From NCBI RefSeq assembly GCF_018310535.1, contig NZ_CP074102.1, positions 8,432,001 through 8,496,000 on the forward strand: 64,000 nucleotides of DNA, given 5' to 3'. Both the position numbers and the translations under genes were made by a program. This stretch comes from Streptomyces mirabilis (GTDB taxonomy: Bacteria; Actinomycetota; Actinomycetes; Streptomycetales; Streptomycetaceae). The notes under the pieces are model-generated. The model made no database searches, was not told the origin of the DNA, and was given only the letters and a program-made list of their open reading frames with translations. Of this stretch, positions 34,851 to 42,836 are shown in pieces (the first letter of the stretch is position 1; each line of letters opens with the position of its first letter).

Positions 34851-35595
34851 AATCGGCCCCAACTCCCGCAACTCCTGGCGCGCGGACGCCACTCACGTCG
34901 ACCTCCGCCGCCCGCAGCGCCCGGCCCGCCCCGTGACCGTGGAGGCTCAGCCCCAGATCCTGACGCTCGACCTGGCCTCAACGGCGATCGTCGTCATCGA
35001 CATGCAGAACGACTTCTGCTCGCCCGACGGCTGGCTGGCCTCGATCGGCGTGGACGTGTCCCCGGCCCGCACCCCCATCCCCGTACTCCAGCGGCTCCTC
35101 CCCGCTCTCCGGGCGGCCGACGTCCCCGTCGTCTGGCTCAACTGGGGCAACCGCCCCGACCGCGCGAACCTCCCGCCCGGCGTCCTCCACGTCTACGACC
35201 AGGATGGAACCGGAGGCGGCCTTGGCTCCCAACTGCCCACCGGCGCAAAGGTTCTGGAACGCGACAGCGCGTCCGCCGACATCACCGCACCCCTCTTTGC
35301 GGCACCCGGCGACCTGCACGTCGCCAAGTACCGCATGAGCGGTTTCCACGACACCGAACTCGACAGCGTCCTGCGCAATCTCCGCGCCGACACGCTCCTG
35401 TTCGCCGGAGTCAACGCCGATCAGTGCGTCCTCGCCACCCTCATGGACGCGGCGAGCCTCGGCTACGACGTGCTGATGCTGGAGGACGCGGTGGCCACCA
35501 CCTCACCCGCGTACTGCATGGACGCCACCGTCTACAACGTCCGCCAGTGCTTCGGCTTCACCCTCACCGCCGCCGACCTCCAGGAAGCCCTGTGA
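34843..35595 (+). CDS. Isochorismatase-like cysteine hydrolase
   Basis: A 250-residue cysteine hydrolase. The triad is the Asp of IVVIDMQNDFC, the Lys of VAKYRMSGFHDTELD, and the Cys of FAGVNADQCVLATLMDAAS, in the order of biuret hydrolase, N-carbamoylsarcosine amidase and RutB. These enzymes release ammonia or carbamate from ureido or amide compounds. The gene overlaps the amidase by eight bases and the next gene by four, so coupling is tight. A ureido intermediate is the likely substrate. Confidence 0.88.
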   Translation: MHEIGPNSRNSWRADATHVDLRRPQRPARPVTVEAQPQILTLDLASTAIVVIDMQNDFCSPDGWLASIGVDVSPARTPIPVLQRLLPALRAADVPVVWLNWGNRPDRANLPPGVLHVYDQDGTGGGLGSQLPTGAKVLERDSASADITAPLFAAPGDLHVAKYRMSGFHDTELDSVLRNLRADTLLFAGVNADQCVLATLMDAASLGYDVLMLEDAVATTSPAYCMDATVYNVRQCFGFTLTAADLQEAL

Positions 35596-36653
35596 CCCTC
35601 CTCCAACCCCACCGGGGCCCCGTCGACGGCGACCACTACCTGCCCGCAGACCCGGCCGCGGTCCACTGGGGTCTGCTCCCCAACGCCCTTTCCAAGCCAG
35701 CCCTTTCGGTCCCCACCGGCGCGAGCGTCAGCCTCGACACCATCAGCCACGAGGGCATCCTCGCCGACCAGGGCCGAGACCCGGCCGCCTTCTTCGCCGC
35801 GGCCGGCATCCACGGCATCCTCCACGACACGGTCGAACTCGCCGATTCCACGCGCCTTCACGACCCCGCCGCCCACGGCCCGCACGTGGTCACAGGACCC
35901 GTCCACATCCAGGGGGCCGAGCCCGGCGACGTACTCGAAGTGGAAGTCCTCCGCCTGCGCCGCCGCGCCCCCTACGGCGTGATCAGCAATCGCCACGGCA
36001 AGGGCGCGCTCCCCGGCGAGTACCCCCAGGGCCCCGGCCCCGACCCGGTCAGCCTGGTCGCCACCGTCGACGACGACGGCCGTGGCCGCCTCCCCGTGGG
36101 CGACGGCCGCGACTTCCGCTTCCCGCTCCGTCCCTTCCTCGGCATCATGGGCACCGCCCCCGCAACCGTTGCCCCGGTCCACTCGGTGCCTCCGGGCCCG
36201 CACGGAGGCAATCTCGACGTACGCCACCTCGGCATCGGCGCCCGCCTCTTCCTGCCCGTTGCCGTCGAGGGCGCTCTCTTCTACGCCGGTGACCCGCACT
36301 TCTCCCAGGGCGACGGCGAAGTGGCCCTCACCGCCTTCGAAGCCCCTCTGCGCGCGACCCTCCGCCTCACCGTCCACCGCGACCCCGCCCTGCGCCGACT
36401 CGCATCCCGCCTGCGCGCCCCCTTCGCCGAGACCGACACCGAGCACATCGTCATGGGCCTGGACATCGACCTCGACGAGGCGATGCGCCATGCCGTACGC
36501 GACGCCCTCACCTTCCTCGACGAGCGCTTCTCCGTCCCCGGCCCGGTTGCCCTCGCCTACCTCAGCGCGGCCGCCGATTTCCAGGTCTCCCAGGTGGTCG
36601 ACATCGTCAAGGGCGTCCACTGCCGCATTTCCAAGGCCGACCTGACCTTCTGA
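35592..36653 (+). CDS. Acetamidase/formamidase family protein
   Basis: A 353-residue hydrolase of the FmdA/AmdA family. Family segments seen are SVPTGASVSLDTISHEG, VTGPVHIQGAEPGDVLEVEV, a FRFPLRPFLGIMGTAP stretch, VPPGPHGGNLDVRHLGIGARLFLPVAVEGALFYAGDPHFSQGDGE in pieces, and a C-terminal LSAAADFQVSQVVD. Members release ammonia from formamide and small amides. It starts at GTG 35592, overlapping the cysteine hydrolase stop, and is the last gene of the operon; it fits a final step freeing ammonia from a short amide. Confidence 0.9.
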   Translation: MTLLQPHRGPVDGDHYLPADPAAVHWGLLPNALSKPALSVPTGASVSLDTISHEGILADQGRDPAAFFAAAGIHGILHDTVELADSTRLHDPAAHGPHVVTGPVHIQGAEPGDVLEVEVLRLRRRAPYGVISNRHGKGALPGEYPQGPGPDPVSLVATVDDDGRGRLPVGDGRDFRFPLRPFLGIMGTAPATVAPVHSVPPGPHGGNLDVRHLGIGARLFLPVAVEGALFYAGDPHFSQGDGEVALTAFEAPLRATLRLTVHRDPALRRLASRLRAPFAETDTEHIVMGLDIDLDEAMRHAVRDALTFLDERFSVPGPVALAYLSAAADFQVSQVVDIVKGVHCRISKADLTF

Positions 36654-37102
36654 CGCCACACTGCTCGCGCTCTGTCAGGGGGGCGAGCCTGGATCTCAGG
36701 ATTCGATTGCAGGCGACATCACGCCGGTGCGCGAGTGGATCGAGCGGGAACTCGGCCTGCCCGCCGAGCATGTCGTCGTCACTGTGACGCGCGCGCACAA
36801 AGGGCTCCGCACCGCTGACGTCTCGCCGGGTGCGCTCGCGCACGCGGGAAGTCAACGGAGCCGCCAAGTACATGACGGATTCACGGAGTTATGACCGGAT
36901 CACCTTCGAGGCGATGAACTCCCGCTACTCGCGAGGAGCGGCCGGGCGTGGTCACGCGCCTCACGGAGCTCCTGCGGTTGATGTGAACCAGCGGGCCCCG
37001 GACGACGGAGTACCGACCCGCGTGGGCCGGCCCTCGGGCCGCCATCAACTCGACGCTGCGCGAACAGTTCGTCGGGAGGCGCCATGAACGGCTGGTCTGC
37101 TC
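36654..37102. other. Gene-free stretch after the catabolic operon
   Basis: No supportable gene. A short plus-strand frame near 36717-36893 reads EWIERELGLPAEHVVVTVTR before losing protein character, and a second piece near 36920-37080 is also protein-like in fragments. Both look like decayed coding DNA of unknown family. No clear terminator was found for the operon. Confidence 0.4.
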
Positions 37103-37411
37103 GTGATGTACCGCCCCGGTGGCCAGGGGCTCGTCTTCGACGTTACGGCAGTGGAGGTCGTTCATCAGCAGGCCCCGGGGACTCGCCGTACGAACGCGGT
37201 GACTCGGAAGATCGTGCGCGACGGAGAGACGCTTGACGCCTCGCAGGCGCCGTGGACAGTCTTCTATCTCAACGAGGTCGGCATGATCGACAAGGTCTCA
37301 CCGGTGATCCAACAGGGACGGTATCTTCGGGTCGTCGACATTCGACAGGCGCTGTCATCCAGCTACCTCGCCGTCCCCACGCTCGACGAGGCGTTCCCCG
37401 CCCGAAAGTGA
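37103..37411 (+). CDS. Hypothetical protein, possibly a C-terminal remnant
   Basis: A 102-residue frame from GTG 37103 or ATG 37106. It contains LVFDVTAVEVVHQ, TRKIVRDGETLDASQAPWTV and VGMIDKVSPVIQQGRYLRVVDI, a plausible beta-rich domain loosely like SnoaL/NTF2 proteins, with mostly GC-ending codons. No ribosome site stands out, and upstream DNA is decayed, so it may be the surviving end of a longer gene. Confidence 0.4.
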   Translation: MMYRPGGQGLVFDVTAVEVVHQQAPGTRRTNAVTRKIVRDGETLDASQAPWTVFYLNEVGMIDKVSPVIQQGRYLRVVDIRQALSSSYLAVPTLDEAFPARK

Positions 37412-37527
37412 CCGGCGCCAAGCTGTCCGTTGCAGGGTTAGGGGCTGCGTCTATCAGTCGTCGATCTCCTCGACCACACCTCAGGCCATGCAAGTCGGCT
37501 GCTACGAAGCGCGGGGGAGCTCACTGC

Positions 37528-37603
37528 TCAGATCTTGATCACGGTGGCGCGTGCGCCGCACAGAGTGGCGATGTCCTCCGGGTCGGAGGTGAGGATTGTG
37601 ATG
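37528..37603 (-). pseudogene. PIN-domain toxin (VapC-like) C-terminal fragment
   Basis: The minus strand reads ITILTSDPEDIATLCGARAT and VIKI before TGA. TSDPEDI followed by a short beta strand is the usual ending of actinobacterial PIN/VapC nucleases. It is cut at about 37604, where IS5 transposase sequence begins in the same direction. Confidence 0.5.
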
Positions 37604-37823
37604 GGGCGACTCGCCGGGCATCTCCCGCCACTGGCTGCTGGTACGGAACCGCCAGATCACCCCCTCGAACTGATCCCGCAGCCGTGCGGGGTACGGCCCG
37701 TACTCGCCTATCGGCAGGAACGGCTCGATCAACTTCCACTGCTCGTCGGTGAGTTGCCTGCGTGTCACGATCGTCTTCCTACCGGATCCCCCTTCAAGAT
37801 TGATCACGACACCACACAGGCCC
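37604..37823 (-). mobile_element. IS5-family insertion sequence remnant (5' end only)
   Basis: The minus strand keeps about 50 N-terminal residues of an IS5-type transposase (RRQLTDEQWKLIEPFLP, EGVIWRFRTSSQWREMP), close to the protein at 39232-40235. The outer inverted repeat is present, reading GGGCCTGTGTGGTGTCGTGA inward from 37823, next to a TA at 37824-37825. The rest of the element is gone, replaced by the PIN fragment. Confidence 0.8.
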
Positions 37824-37850
37824 TAGGGCCTCGGGGCCACGCACGACCCC

Positions 37851-37973
37851 ATGGCCCTCCCGGCGATCGAGCCCTCCTCAACCACCCCCGACCAGGTCGC
37901 GCGCGAGGAAGCACGCCTCGCCGCAGCCGAGATCACCGCATCAAACCCAGAAGACACCATCCACAAGTCTTGA
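37851..37973 (+). CDS. Possible 40-residue ORF of unknown function
   Basis: ATG 37851 opens a 40-codon frame reading MALPAIEPSSTTPDQVAREE and a short helical tail before TGA. Codon bias fits the genome, but it ends exactly where IS256 sequence begins, so it is probably the truncated start of a larger gene. Confidence 0.25.
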   Translation: MALPAIEPSSTTPDQVAREEARLAAAEITASNPEDTIHKS

Positions 37974-38595
37974 CGATTACTCCGGAGGCGAGGGTGCCAA
38001 GTACTGGCTGCACGTGTTCACCGCGCTGAAGAACCGCGGCCTGGACGATGTGCTGATGCTGGTCTGCGACGGGCTCAAGGGCCTACCCGAGGCGGTGGAG
38101 GCCGTCCGGCCTCGCACGATTGTCCAGACGTGTGTGGTTCACCTGCTGCGGAACTCGTTCCGATACGCCGCCCGTCAGGACTGGGACAAAGTCGCCAAGG
38201 CCCTCAAGCCCGTCTACACCGCACCCAGCGAAGACGCGGCGACTGAGCGGTTCTTGGAGCTCCAGGAAGCGTGGGGCCAGAAATATCCGGCGATCGTGAA
38301 GCTGTGGTCGGACGCCTGGGCCGAGTTCGTGCCGTTCCTCTCCTTCGACATCGAGATCCGCAAGGTCATCTGCAGCACGAACGCGATCGAGAGCGTCAAT
38401 GCCCGCATCCGCAAGGCCGTCCGTTCCCGCGGACACTTCCCCAACGAAGCCGCCGCCCTCAAGTGCATCTACATGGCGCTGATGAGCCTGGACCCGACGG
38501 GGAAGGGCCGCAAGCGGTGGACCATACGCTGGAAAGCACCATTGAACGCGTTCCAGATCGCTTTCGAAGGCCGCCTGACCCCGAGCAACAACTGA
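37972..38595 (+). pseudogene. IS256-family transposase, C-terminal half
   Basis: The frame runs GGEGAKYWLHVFTALKNRG, VLMLVCDGLKGLPEAVEAV, TCVVHLLRNSFRYAARQDWD, and VICSTNAIESVNARIRKAVR with the catalytic glutamate region, ending at TGA 38595. This is about half of the 400-residue family length and lacks the first catalytic aspartate, so it is dead unless helped in trans. Confidence 0.88.
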
Positions 38596-38635
38596 CCGCT
38601 CAACAACCAAGATCAGCTGTTAAATTGACACACCC
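37972..38635 (+). mobile_element. IS256-family (Mutator) element remnant
   Basis: The 3' half of an IS256-type element. It contains the C-terminal part of the transposase and a right end with TTAAATTGACACACCC, a typical IS256-group terminus, at about 38620-38635. The left part is missing. Confidence 0.8.
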
Positions 38636-38764
38636 TCACCCGAGCCGGTCGCGGACCAGGTGCTCGAACTCGGCGCGATGGTCCATCAGCCATGCCAGGT
38701 AGAACAGGCCCTGGTTGATGACGCCGGCATCGACGCCGCGCTTGTACTCCACTTTACCGACCGC
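38636..38764 (-). pseudogene. Truncated hypothetical, endonuclease-like
   Basis: The minus strand reads VEYKRGVDAGVINQGLFYLA and WLMDHRAEFEHLVRDRLG, then TGA exactly at the IS256 end. It is a clear protein piece, reminiscent of NucS/DUF91-like nuclease domains with a V-E-Y-K core. It is cut at both sides. Confidence 0.45.
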
Positions 38765-39211
38765 AGGAGCTCGTAGACCGTCTCTGAACTGCGATGATTC
38801 ATAGACTACATGTCTGCGACGGGGAGTTGGGGGAGGTATTGTCAAATCCTGTGGACTGCTCGGACAGTCCAATGAGAGGTTTTCACCGTGATTTCGCAGG
38901 TCGCGGGGATGGTGTGGGTCGGGAGTGACCTACTCGCGCAGGCCGTGAGCGTGATCGCTTGACGGAGATCGTCCGTTACCTCTGCACTTCGGTGTTCGCA
39001 AGGACGAGCGGAGCCCGCAGGAGGGTGGTCGCGTGACGGGCGTTCATGCGGACCTTGGCCAGGAAGCGCCAGGACTCCGTCTCCATGACTGGCTCAACGC
39101 ACCCCGATCGGATGAGTCACGAACCACCACTACCCTGGCGATCCGTCAGATCACTACCCTCGAAACAGGCACCGTGACCAGAGGAAATGGAGTACCGCAA
39201 CTGGAGTACTA
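38765..39211. other. Gene-poor stretch before the second intact IS
   Basis: No complete gene is present. Apart from a 36-codon minus-strand piece at 38976-39086, I see no motif here. Confidence 0.45.
38976..39086 (-). pseudogene. Short unidentified C-terminal remnant
   Basis: The minus strand reads METESWRFLAKVRMNARHAT and a short hydrophobic tail to TAA. The codon bias is genome-like and the frame extends a few codons further upstream. The family is not recognised. Confidence 0.3.
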
Positions 39212-40309
39212 GGGCGCGTATCGAGTCGTGATCAATGGGTGGTCCGGGTGAGGTCTTTGATCCAGATCATCGAGGCGCGTAGGTGGAGGCCGGCGAGGTA
39301 GCTGTCCGGGGTCTTGTCGTATCGGGTGGCGATGCCTCGCCAGGCCTTGAGCTTGTTGATCAGGCGCTCGACGGTGTTCCTCTCCTTGTAGAGGTCGGCG
39401 TCGTGGCTGACGGGGCGGCCGCCCCCGGAGCCCTTCTTCTTTCGGTTGGCGGCCTGGTCCTTCTTCTCCGGGATGACTGCCTTGATGCCGCGTTGGCGCA
39501 GGTGGGCCCGGTTGCCGCGGGACGAGTAGGCCTTGTCTCCGGCGACCGCGTCCGGCCGGGTGCGGGGACGGCCGACGGGGCCGCGGACCCTTAACTTCTT
39601 GAGCACCGGGATGAACTGCGGACTGTCCGCGGCCTGGCCCGCGGTCAGCACGAACGCCAGCGGGCGGCACTTGCGGTCGGCGGCCAGGTGGACCTTGCTG
39701 GTCTGCCCGCCCCTGGAGCGTCCGAGGAGAGCGGCCTTCAGGCGGAGTCTTCGCCGACGCCGGATGCGTCGTCGTTCCTCCCACTCGGGATCTGCTGTGA
39801 CGTCCTGCCCGCTTTGTTCTTCGAGGCTGCCCCCTTTGACCTGGTCTTCTCCTCCTCGGCGGCAGCCTTCTCCAGTGCAGTGATGACGTCCTCGCCCAGG
39901 TGCATCCCGGCGGCGTCGTGGTGTGCCCGCGCGGTGGTGGAGTCGATGCTGACCAGGGACAGGTCCACCTCGCCCCGCTTCGCCGCTTCCGCGATCAGGC
40001 CCTCCGGCAGGGCCTCGAAGACGCCGGCGTCACGCCACTGCCGGAAGCGGTTGTGCACGGTCGACCAGGCGCCGAACTCCCGCGGCATCTCCCGCCACTG
40101 CCCGCCGGTCTTGAACCGCCAGATCACACCCTCGAACTGGTACCGAAGCCGTTCGGGGTACGGGCCGTACGCGCCGATCGGCAGGTACGGCCCGATGAAC
40201 TCCCACTCTGCATCCGTCAGTTGCACTCGCGTCACGCAAGAAGGCCTACCGGACCAGACCCCGCCGCGAGAGCAAATCCCGCAGATTGATCACGACTCGA
40301 TACGCGCCC
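39212..40309 (-). mobile_element. IS5-family (IS427-like) insertion sequence, intact
   Basis: The element is 1098 bp with perfect 24-bp terminal inverted repeats, each beginning GGGCGCGTATCGAGTCGTGA, and flanked by a duplicated TA (39210-39211 and 40310-40311). It carries one two-frame transposase on the minus strand. The perfect ends suggest a recent arrival. It sits in the TAG stop codon of the truncated gene at 40309-40443. Confidence 0.93.
39232..40235 (-). CDS. IS5-family transposase (two frames, probable -1 frameshift)
   Basis: Frame one (40235 down to 39738, 165 residues) has LTDAEWEFIGPYLPIGAYGP, GGQWREMPREFG and the first catalytic Asp in VSIDSTTARAHHDA. Frame two, ending at 39232, has RSRGGQTSKVHLAADRKCRP, AVAGDKAYSSRG with the second Asp, and ERNTVERLINKLKAWRG with the Glu. 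The second frame is -1 to the first, as in the IS at 4193. The end of frame one (KTRSKGAASKNKAGRTSQQ) is the usual frameshift window. Confidence 0.87.
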
Positions 40310-40443
40310 TAGATCGCGTGCCTGAGAAGTTCGGGTTCCATCGACGGCATGGCAGCCGCCAGCGGTTTGACGAGGTCAAGGGGCAGGCTGTGGTGGTTGA
40401 ACGCCTCGCTGACCGCGTTCAGATCTGACAGCAGTGCCTTGAC
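40309..40443 (-). pseudogene. Truncated C-terminal gene fragment
   Basis: The minus strand reads VKALLSDLNAVSEAFNHHSL, then PLDLVKPLAAAMPSMEPELL and a stop TAG at 40309-40311. It resembles the C-terminal helix bundle of NAD-binding 6-phosphogluconate/imine-reductase-like proteins, but that is a weak match. The TA of the stop is the IS target. The upstream part has been lost at the junction with the LysR gene. Confidence 0.35.
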
Positions 40444-40461
40444 CTGGCTGCCCGCTGCCCG

Positions 40462-41361
40462 TCAGATGGCGGAGCCGGCGGCCCGCAGCTCCCGCACCAG
40501 AGCACGCACGACGGCGGAGCTGGCGAGCTCCGGGGTGGTCACATAGCCGACACGGCGCGTCGGGCGCTCCGGACCGAGATCGGTGATCTCGATCGAGTCC
40601 GTTGCTCCGACCAGGGAGAGCGCGGGCATAATCGCCATTCCGTGTCCCCTGCTCACGAGCGAGAGCACTGCTCCGTCGTCCTCGGCCTCGATCGTGGCCC
40701 TCGGGATCCAGTCCTGCGCGCCCCACCAGGCGCGGGTGTACGAGCCGCAGTTCTCGACCCAGTCGACCAGCGGCAGCGAGCGCGGAGCCGGGTGTCCGGC
40801 CGGATGCACCAGGGAGTAGCTCTCTTCGAAGAGTCCGCTCGCCACCAGTCCCGCCGGCAGCTGCGCTCCGTCCAAGGTGGCAATGGCGAGATCCGACCGC
40901 CCGTCGGCCACCTCGCCCGCCGTGCCGCGCCCGAGCTCGCGGACGATCCGCACCTGCGGCTCGATCCCGGGATACCGCGCGCGCAGCCGCTGCAGGACCG
41001 GCGGCAGCAGGTGCAGCGCGGTGCTGCGGAAGGCCGCGATCCGCAGCGGGCCCTCCGGCCCCTGCGTCGCCTCGGACCGGGCGGCTTGCCGCGCCTCGGC
41101 GACGAGCACGTCAAGCAGCCGCAGGGTACGGCGCGCATGCGCCACAGCCTTCTCCCCCGCCGGAGTGGGTCTCGCACCGCCGCGGCCGCGTTCGAACAGA
41201 ACGGCGCCGATCTTGCGCTCGCTGCCGCGCACCGAGTGGGAGACCGCGGACTGTGTTAGGCCGAGTGCCTCGGCCCCGGCCGAGAAGCCGCCGGCGTCCG
41301 CAACCGCCACCAGGATGCGCAGTTCGTGCGGAGCGAGATCGGTGTCGGTCGTGCGGGCCAC
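40462..41361 (-). CDS. LysR-family transcriptional regulator
   Basis: A 299-residue LysR regulator. The winged HTH reads HELRILVAVADAGGFSAGAE and LTQSAVSHSVRGSERKIGAVLF; the effector domain begins near GPEGPLRIAAFRSTALHLLP. It uses a GTG start at 41361. It is divergent from the oxidoreductase at 41462 with a 100-base gap holding an inverted repeat, so it most likely controls that gene, the commonest LysR arrangement. Confidence 0.92.
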   Translation of the reverse strand: MARTTDTDLAPHELRILVAVADAGGFSAGAEALGLTQSAVSHSVRGSERKIGAVLFERGRGGARPTPAGEKAVAHARRTLRLLDVLVAEARQAARSEATQGPEGPLRIAAFRSTALHLLPPVLQRLRARYPGIEPQVRIVRELGRGTAGEVADGRSDLAIATLDGAQLPAGLVASGLFEESYSLVHPAGHPAPRSLPLVDWVENCGSYTRAWWGAQDWIPRATIEAEDDGAVLSLVSRGHGMAIMPALSLVGATDSIEITDLGPERPTRRVGYVTTPELASSAVVRALVRELRAAGSAI

Positions 41362-41380
41362 AGGGCGCTCACCTCGAGGT

Positions 41381-41395
41381 ATGAGAACTGCTCAT
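41381..41395. promoter_or_regulatory. Inverted repeat in the LysR/oxidoreductase promoter
   Basis: ATGAG-aactg-CTCAT, with five-base arms around a five-base spacer, has dyad form and sits 19 bases from the regulator start. It is a candidate LysR site. Confidence 0.5.
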
Positions 41396-41461
41396 GGAAC
41401 GGGGCGTCACATGAGTCCAACCGCCTGCCCGAGGGCTCCATTCCCGTCCTACGGTCCCGTC

Positions 41462-42466
41462 ATGACCGAGAACGCGATCACCGTCCAGCAGACCGCCCGC
41501 CCCCACGGTTTCCCCACCACCAAGGATTTCGCCTTCGTCGAGTCCGCGATTCCCGATCCTGCGGTCGGCACCGCGCTCGTGGAGAACCTCTACTGGTCCG
41601 TCGACCCGTACCACCGCGAGATGATGGACGACGTGCCCGGCGGCTTCGCGCTCCACACACCGCTCGAGGGCCGGACCCTCGGGCGCGTCGTCGCCTCGCG
41701 GACGCCGGAGCTGCCCGAGGGCGAGATCGTGTTCCACCGGCTGGGCTGGCGCACGCACTCCGTGGTCCGACCCGAGGAGATCCGCAAACTCCCCCGCTTC
41801 GACGGGGTCCCCCTGACGGCGTACCTGAGCGTCCTCGGCGGCACCGGACTGACCGCCTACGTGGGCCTCACCCGCATCGCCCGGCTCCGCGAGGGCGACG
41901 ACCTCTTCGTCTCCGCCGCAGCCGGCGGCGTCGGCACGGCCACTGGCCGGTTCGCCCGGCTGCTGGACGCCGGCCGACTCGTGGGCAGCGCGGGCTCGGC
42001 GGCCAAGGTCGACCACCTGACCCGGGAGGTGGGCTACGACGCGGCGTTCGACTACCATGACGGCCTCGCCGCTGAACTGCTCGCCAAGGCTGCACCGGAC
42101 GGCATCGACGTCTTCGTCGACAACGTCGGCGGCGAACAACTGGCCGCCGCGGTGGGCGCACTGCGCGAGTTCGGGCGCATCGTCCGGATCGGCACCATCA
42201 GCCGCTACAACACCCCGGACGCGCCCCCGCCGCACTTCAACTACTCGGACATCGTGGAGAAGAGCCTCCGCATGGAGGGCTTCCTGGTCAGCAACTACCG
42301 CGACCTGCAGGACGAGCTGTACAAGTTCGCGGTCCCCCATCTACAGAGCGGCCGACTAGCGCTGGACCAGACGATGGTGGACGGGTTCGAGCACATCGTG
42401 GACGCATTCCTGGGCATGCTGCACGGCAAGAACACCGGAAAGATCATCGTGCGGGACCACGCGTAG
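41462..42466 (+). CDS. NADP-dependent oxidoreductase (MDR; CurA / leukotriene B4 dehydrogenase-like)
   Basis: A 334-residue zinc-free MDR reductase. It shows YWSVDPYHREMM near the N-terminus, typical of the 2-alkenal reductase subgroup, then LGGTGLTAYVGLTRIA, the nucleotide loop VSAAAGGVGTATG, and FDNVGG-type VFVDNVGGEQ. The end is NTGKIIVRD. Such enzymes reduce conjugated carbonyls with NADPH and aid detoxification. It is divergently paired with the LysR gene. Confidence 0.92.
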   Translation: MTENAITVQQTARPHGFPTTKDFAFVESAIPDPAVGTALVENLYWSVDPYHREMMDDVPGGFALHTPLEGRTLGRVVASRTPELPEGEIVFHRLGWRTHSVVRPEEIRKLPRFDGVPLTAYLSVLGGTGLTAYVGLTRIARLREGDDLFVSAAAGGVGTATGRFARLLDAGRLVGSAGSAAKVDHLTREVGYDAAFDYHDGLAAELLAKAAPDGIDVFVDNVGGEQLAAAVGALREFGRIVRIGTISRYNTPDAPPPHFNYSDIVEKSLRMEGFLVSNYRDLQDELYKFAVPHLQSGRLALDQTMVDGFEHIVDAFLGMLHGKNTGKIIVRDHA

Positions 42467-42615
42467 GCCTGGTCCGGCCGTCGCGCGAGTGCCGCATCAC
42501 TTCGGCGGCCGCGCACCGAAGCAGAGAACACCGACCGGCAACCAGCCCACTACACTCACCCAAACCGCCCCTGAACAGGGAAAACGTCAAAGTGCTGCTG
42601 GAGTATTAGGTGCAG

Positions 42616-42642
42616 GCTGGTCCGGAAATATTCCGGACCAGC
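42616..42642. repeat. 27-bp near-perfect palindrome
   Basis: GCTGGTCCGGAA at 42616-42627 is mirrored by TTCCGGACCAGC at 42631-42642 around ATA. The left arm recurs near 3875 in the other remnant region. It is a possible operator, IS end or DNA hairpin. Confidence 0.6.
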
Positions 42643-42720
42643 TGGTCAGGGCGGGGATGACGGTGGGACGAACTGGGAGTAAGGGAGCATTTTGCCTCGC
42701 TCCTTGATTGCGGTTAATGA

Positions 42721-42762
42721 AGGGCGCCTGGCTGGGAGTTTCCCCAGTTCAGGCGCCCTTTT
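42721..42762 (+). terminator. Intrinsic terminator with nested stem and T-run
   Basis: AGGGCGCCTG at 42721-42730 pairs with CAGGCGCCCT at 42750-42759, with an inner CTGGG/CCCAG stem, followed by TTTT. It is the cleanest rho-independent terminator in the window. It ends plus-strand transcription 250 bases after the oxidoreductase, or it belonged to a lost small RNA or gene. Confidence 0.75.
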
Positions 42763-42770
42763 CCATGCCT

Positions 42771-42836
42771 CTAGAAGAAGCCCAGCTTCTTCGGCGAGTA
42801 CGACACGAGGAGGTTCTTGGTCTGCTGGTGGTACAG
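42771..42836 (-). pseudogene. Aldehyde dehydrogenase C-terminal tail remnant (copy 2)
   Basis: The minus strand ends LYHQQTKNLLVSYSPKKLGF plus Phe and TAG. This is the usual C-terminus of bacterial ExaC/acetaldehyde-dehydrogenase-type enzymes (YQQTKNLLVSYS). Only about 21 residues are left; upstream sequence is unrelated. Confidence 0.55.

Noticed and set aside
25012..36653. Assignment of the operon to creatinine degradation
   Set aside because: A CodA-like deaminase, creatininase-family protein and N-carbamoylsarcosine-amidase-like hydrolase are suggestive, but N-methylhydantoinase and sarcosine oxidase are missing and the AtzH-amidase and FmdA genes do not fit, so it stays only one option.
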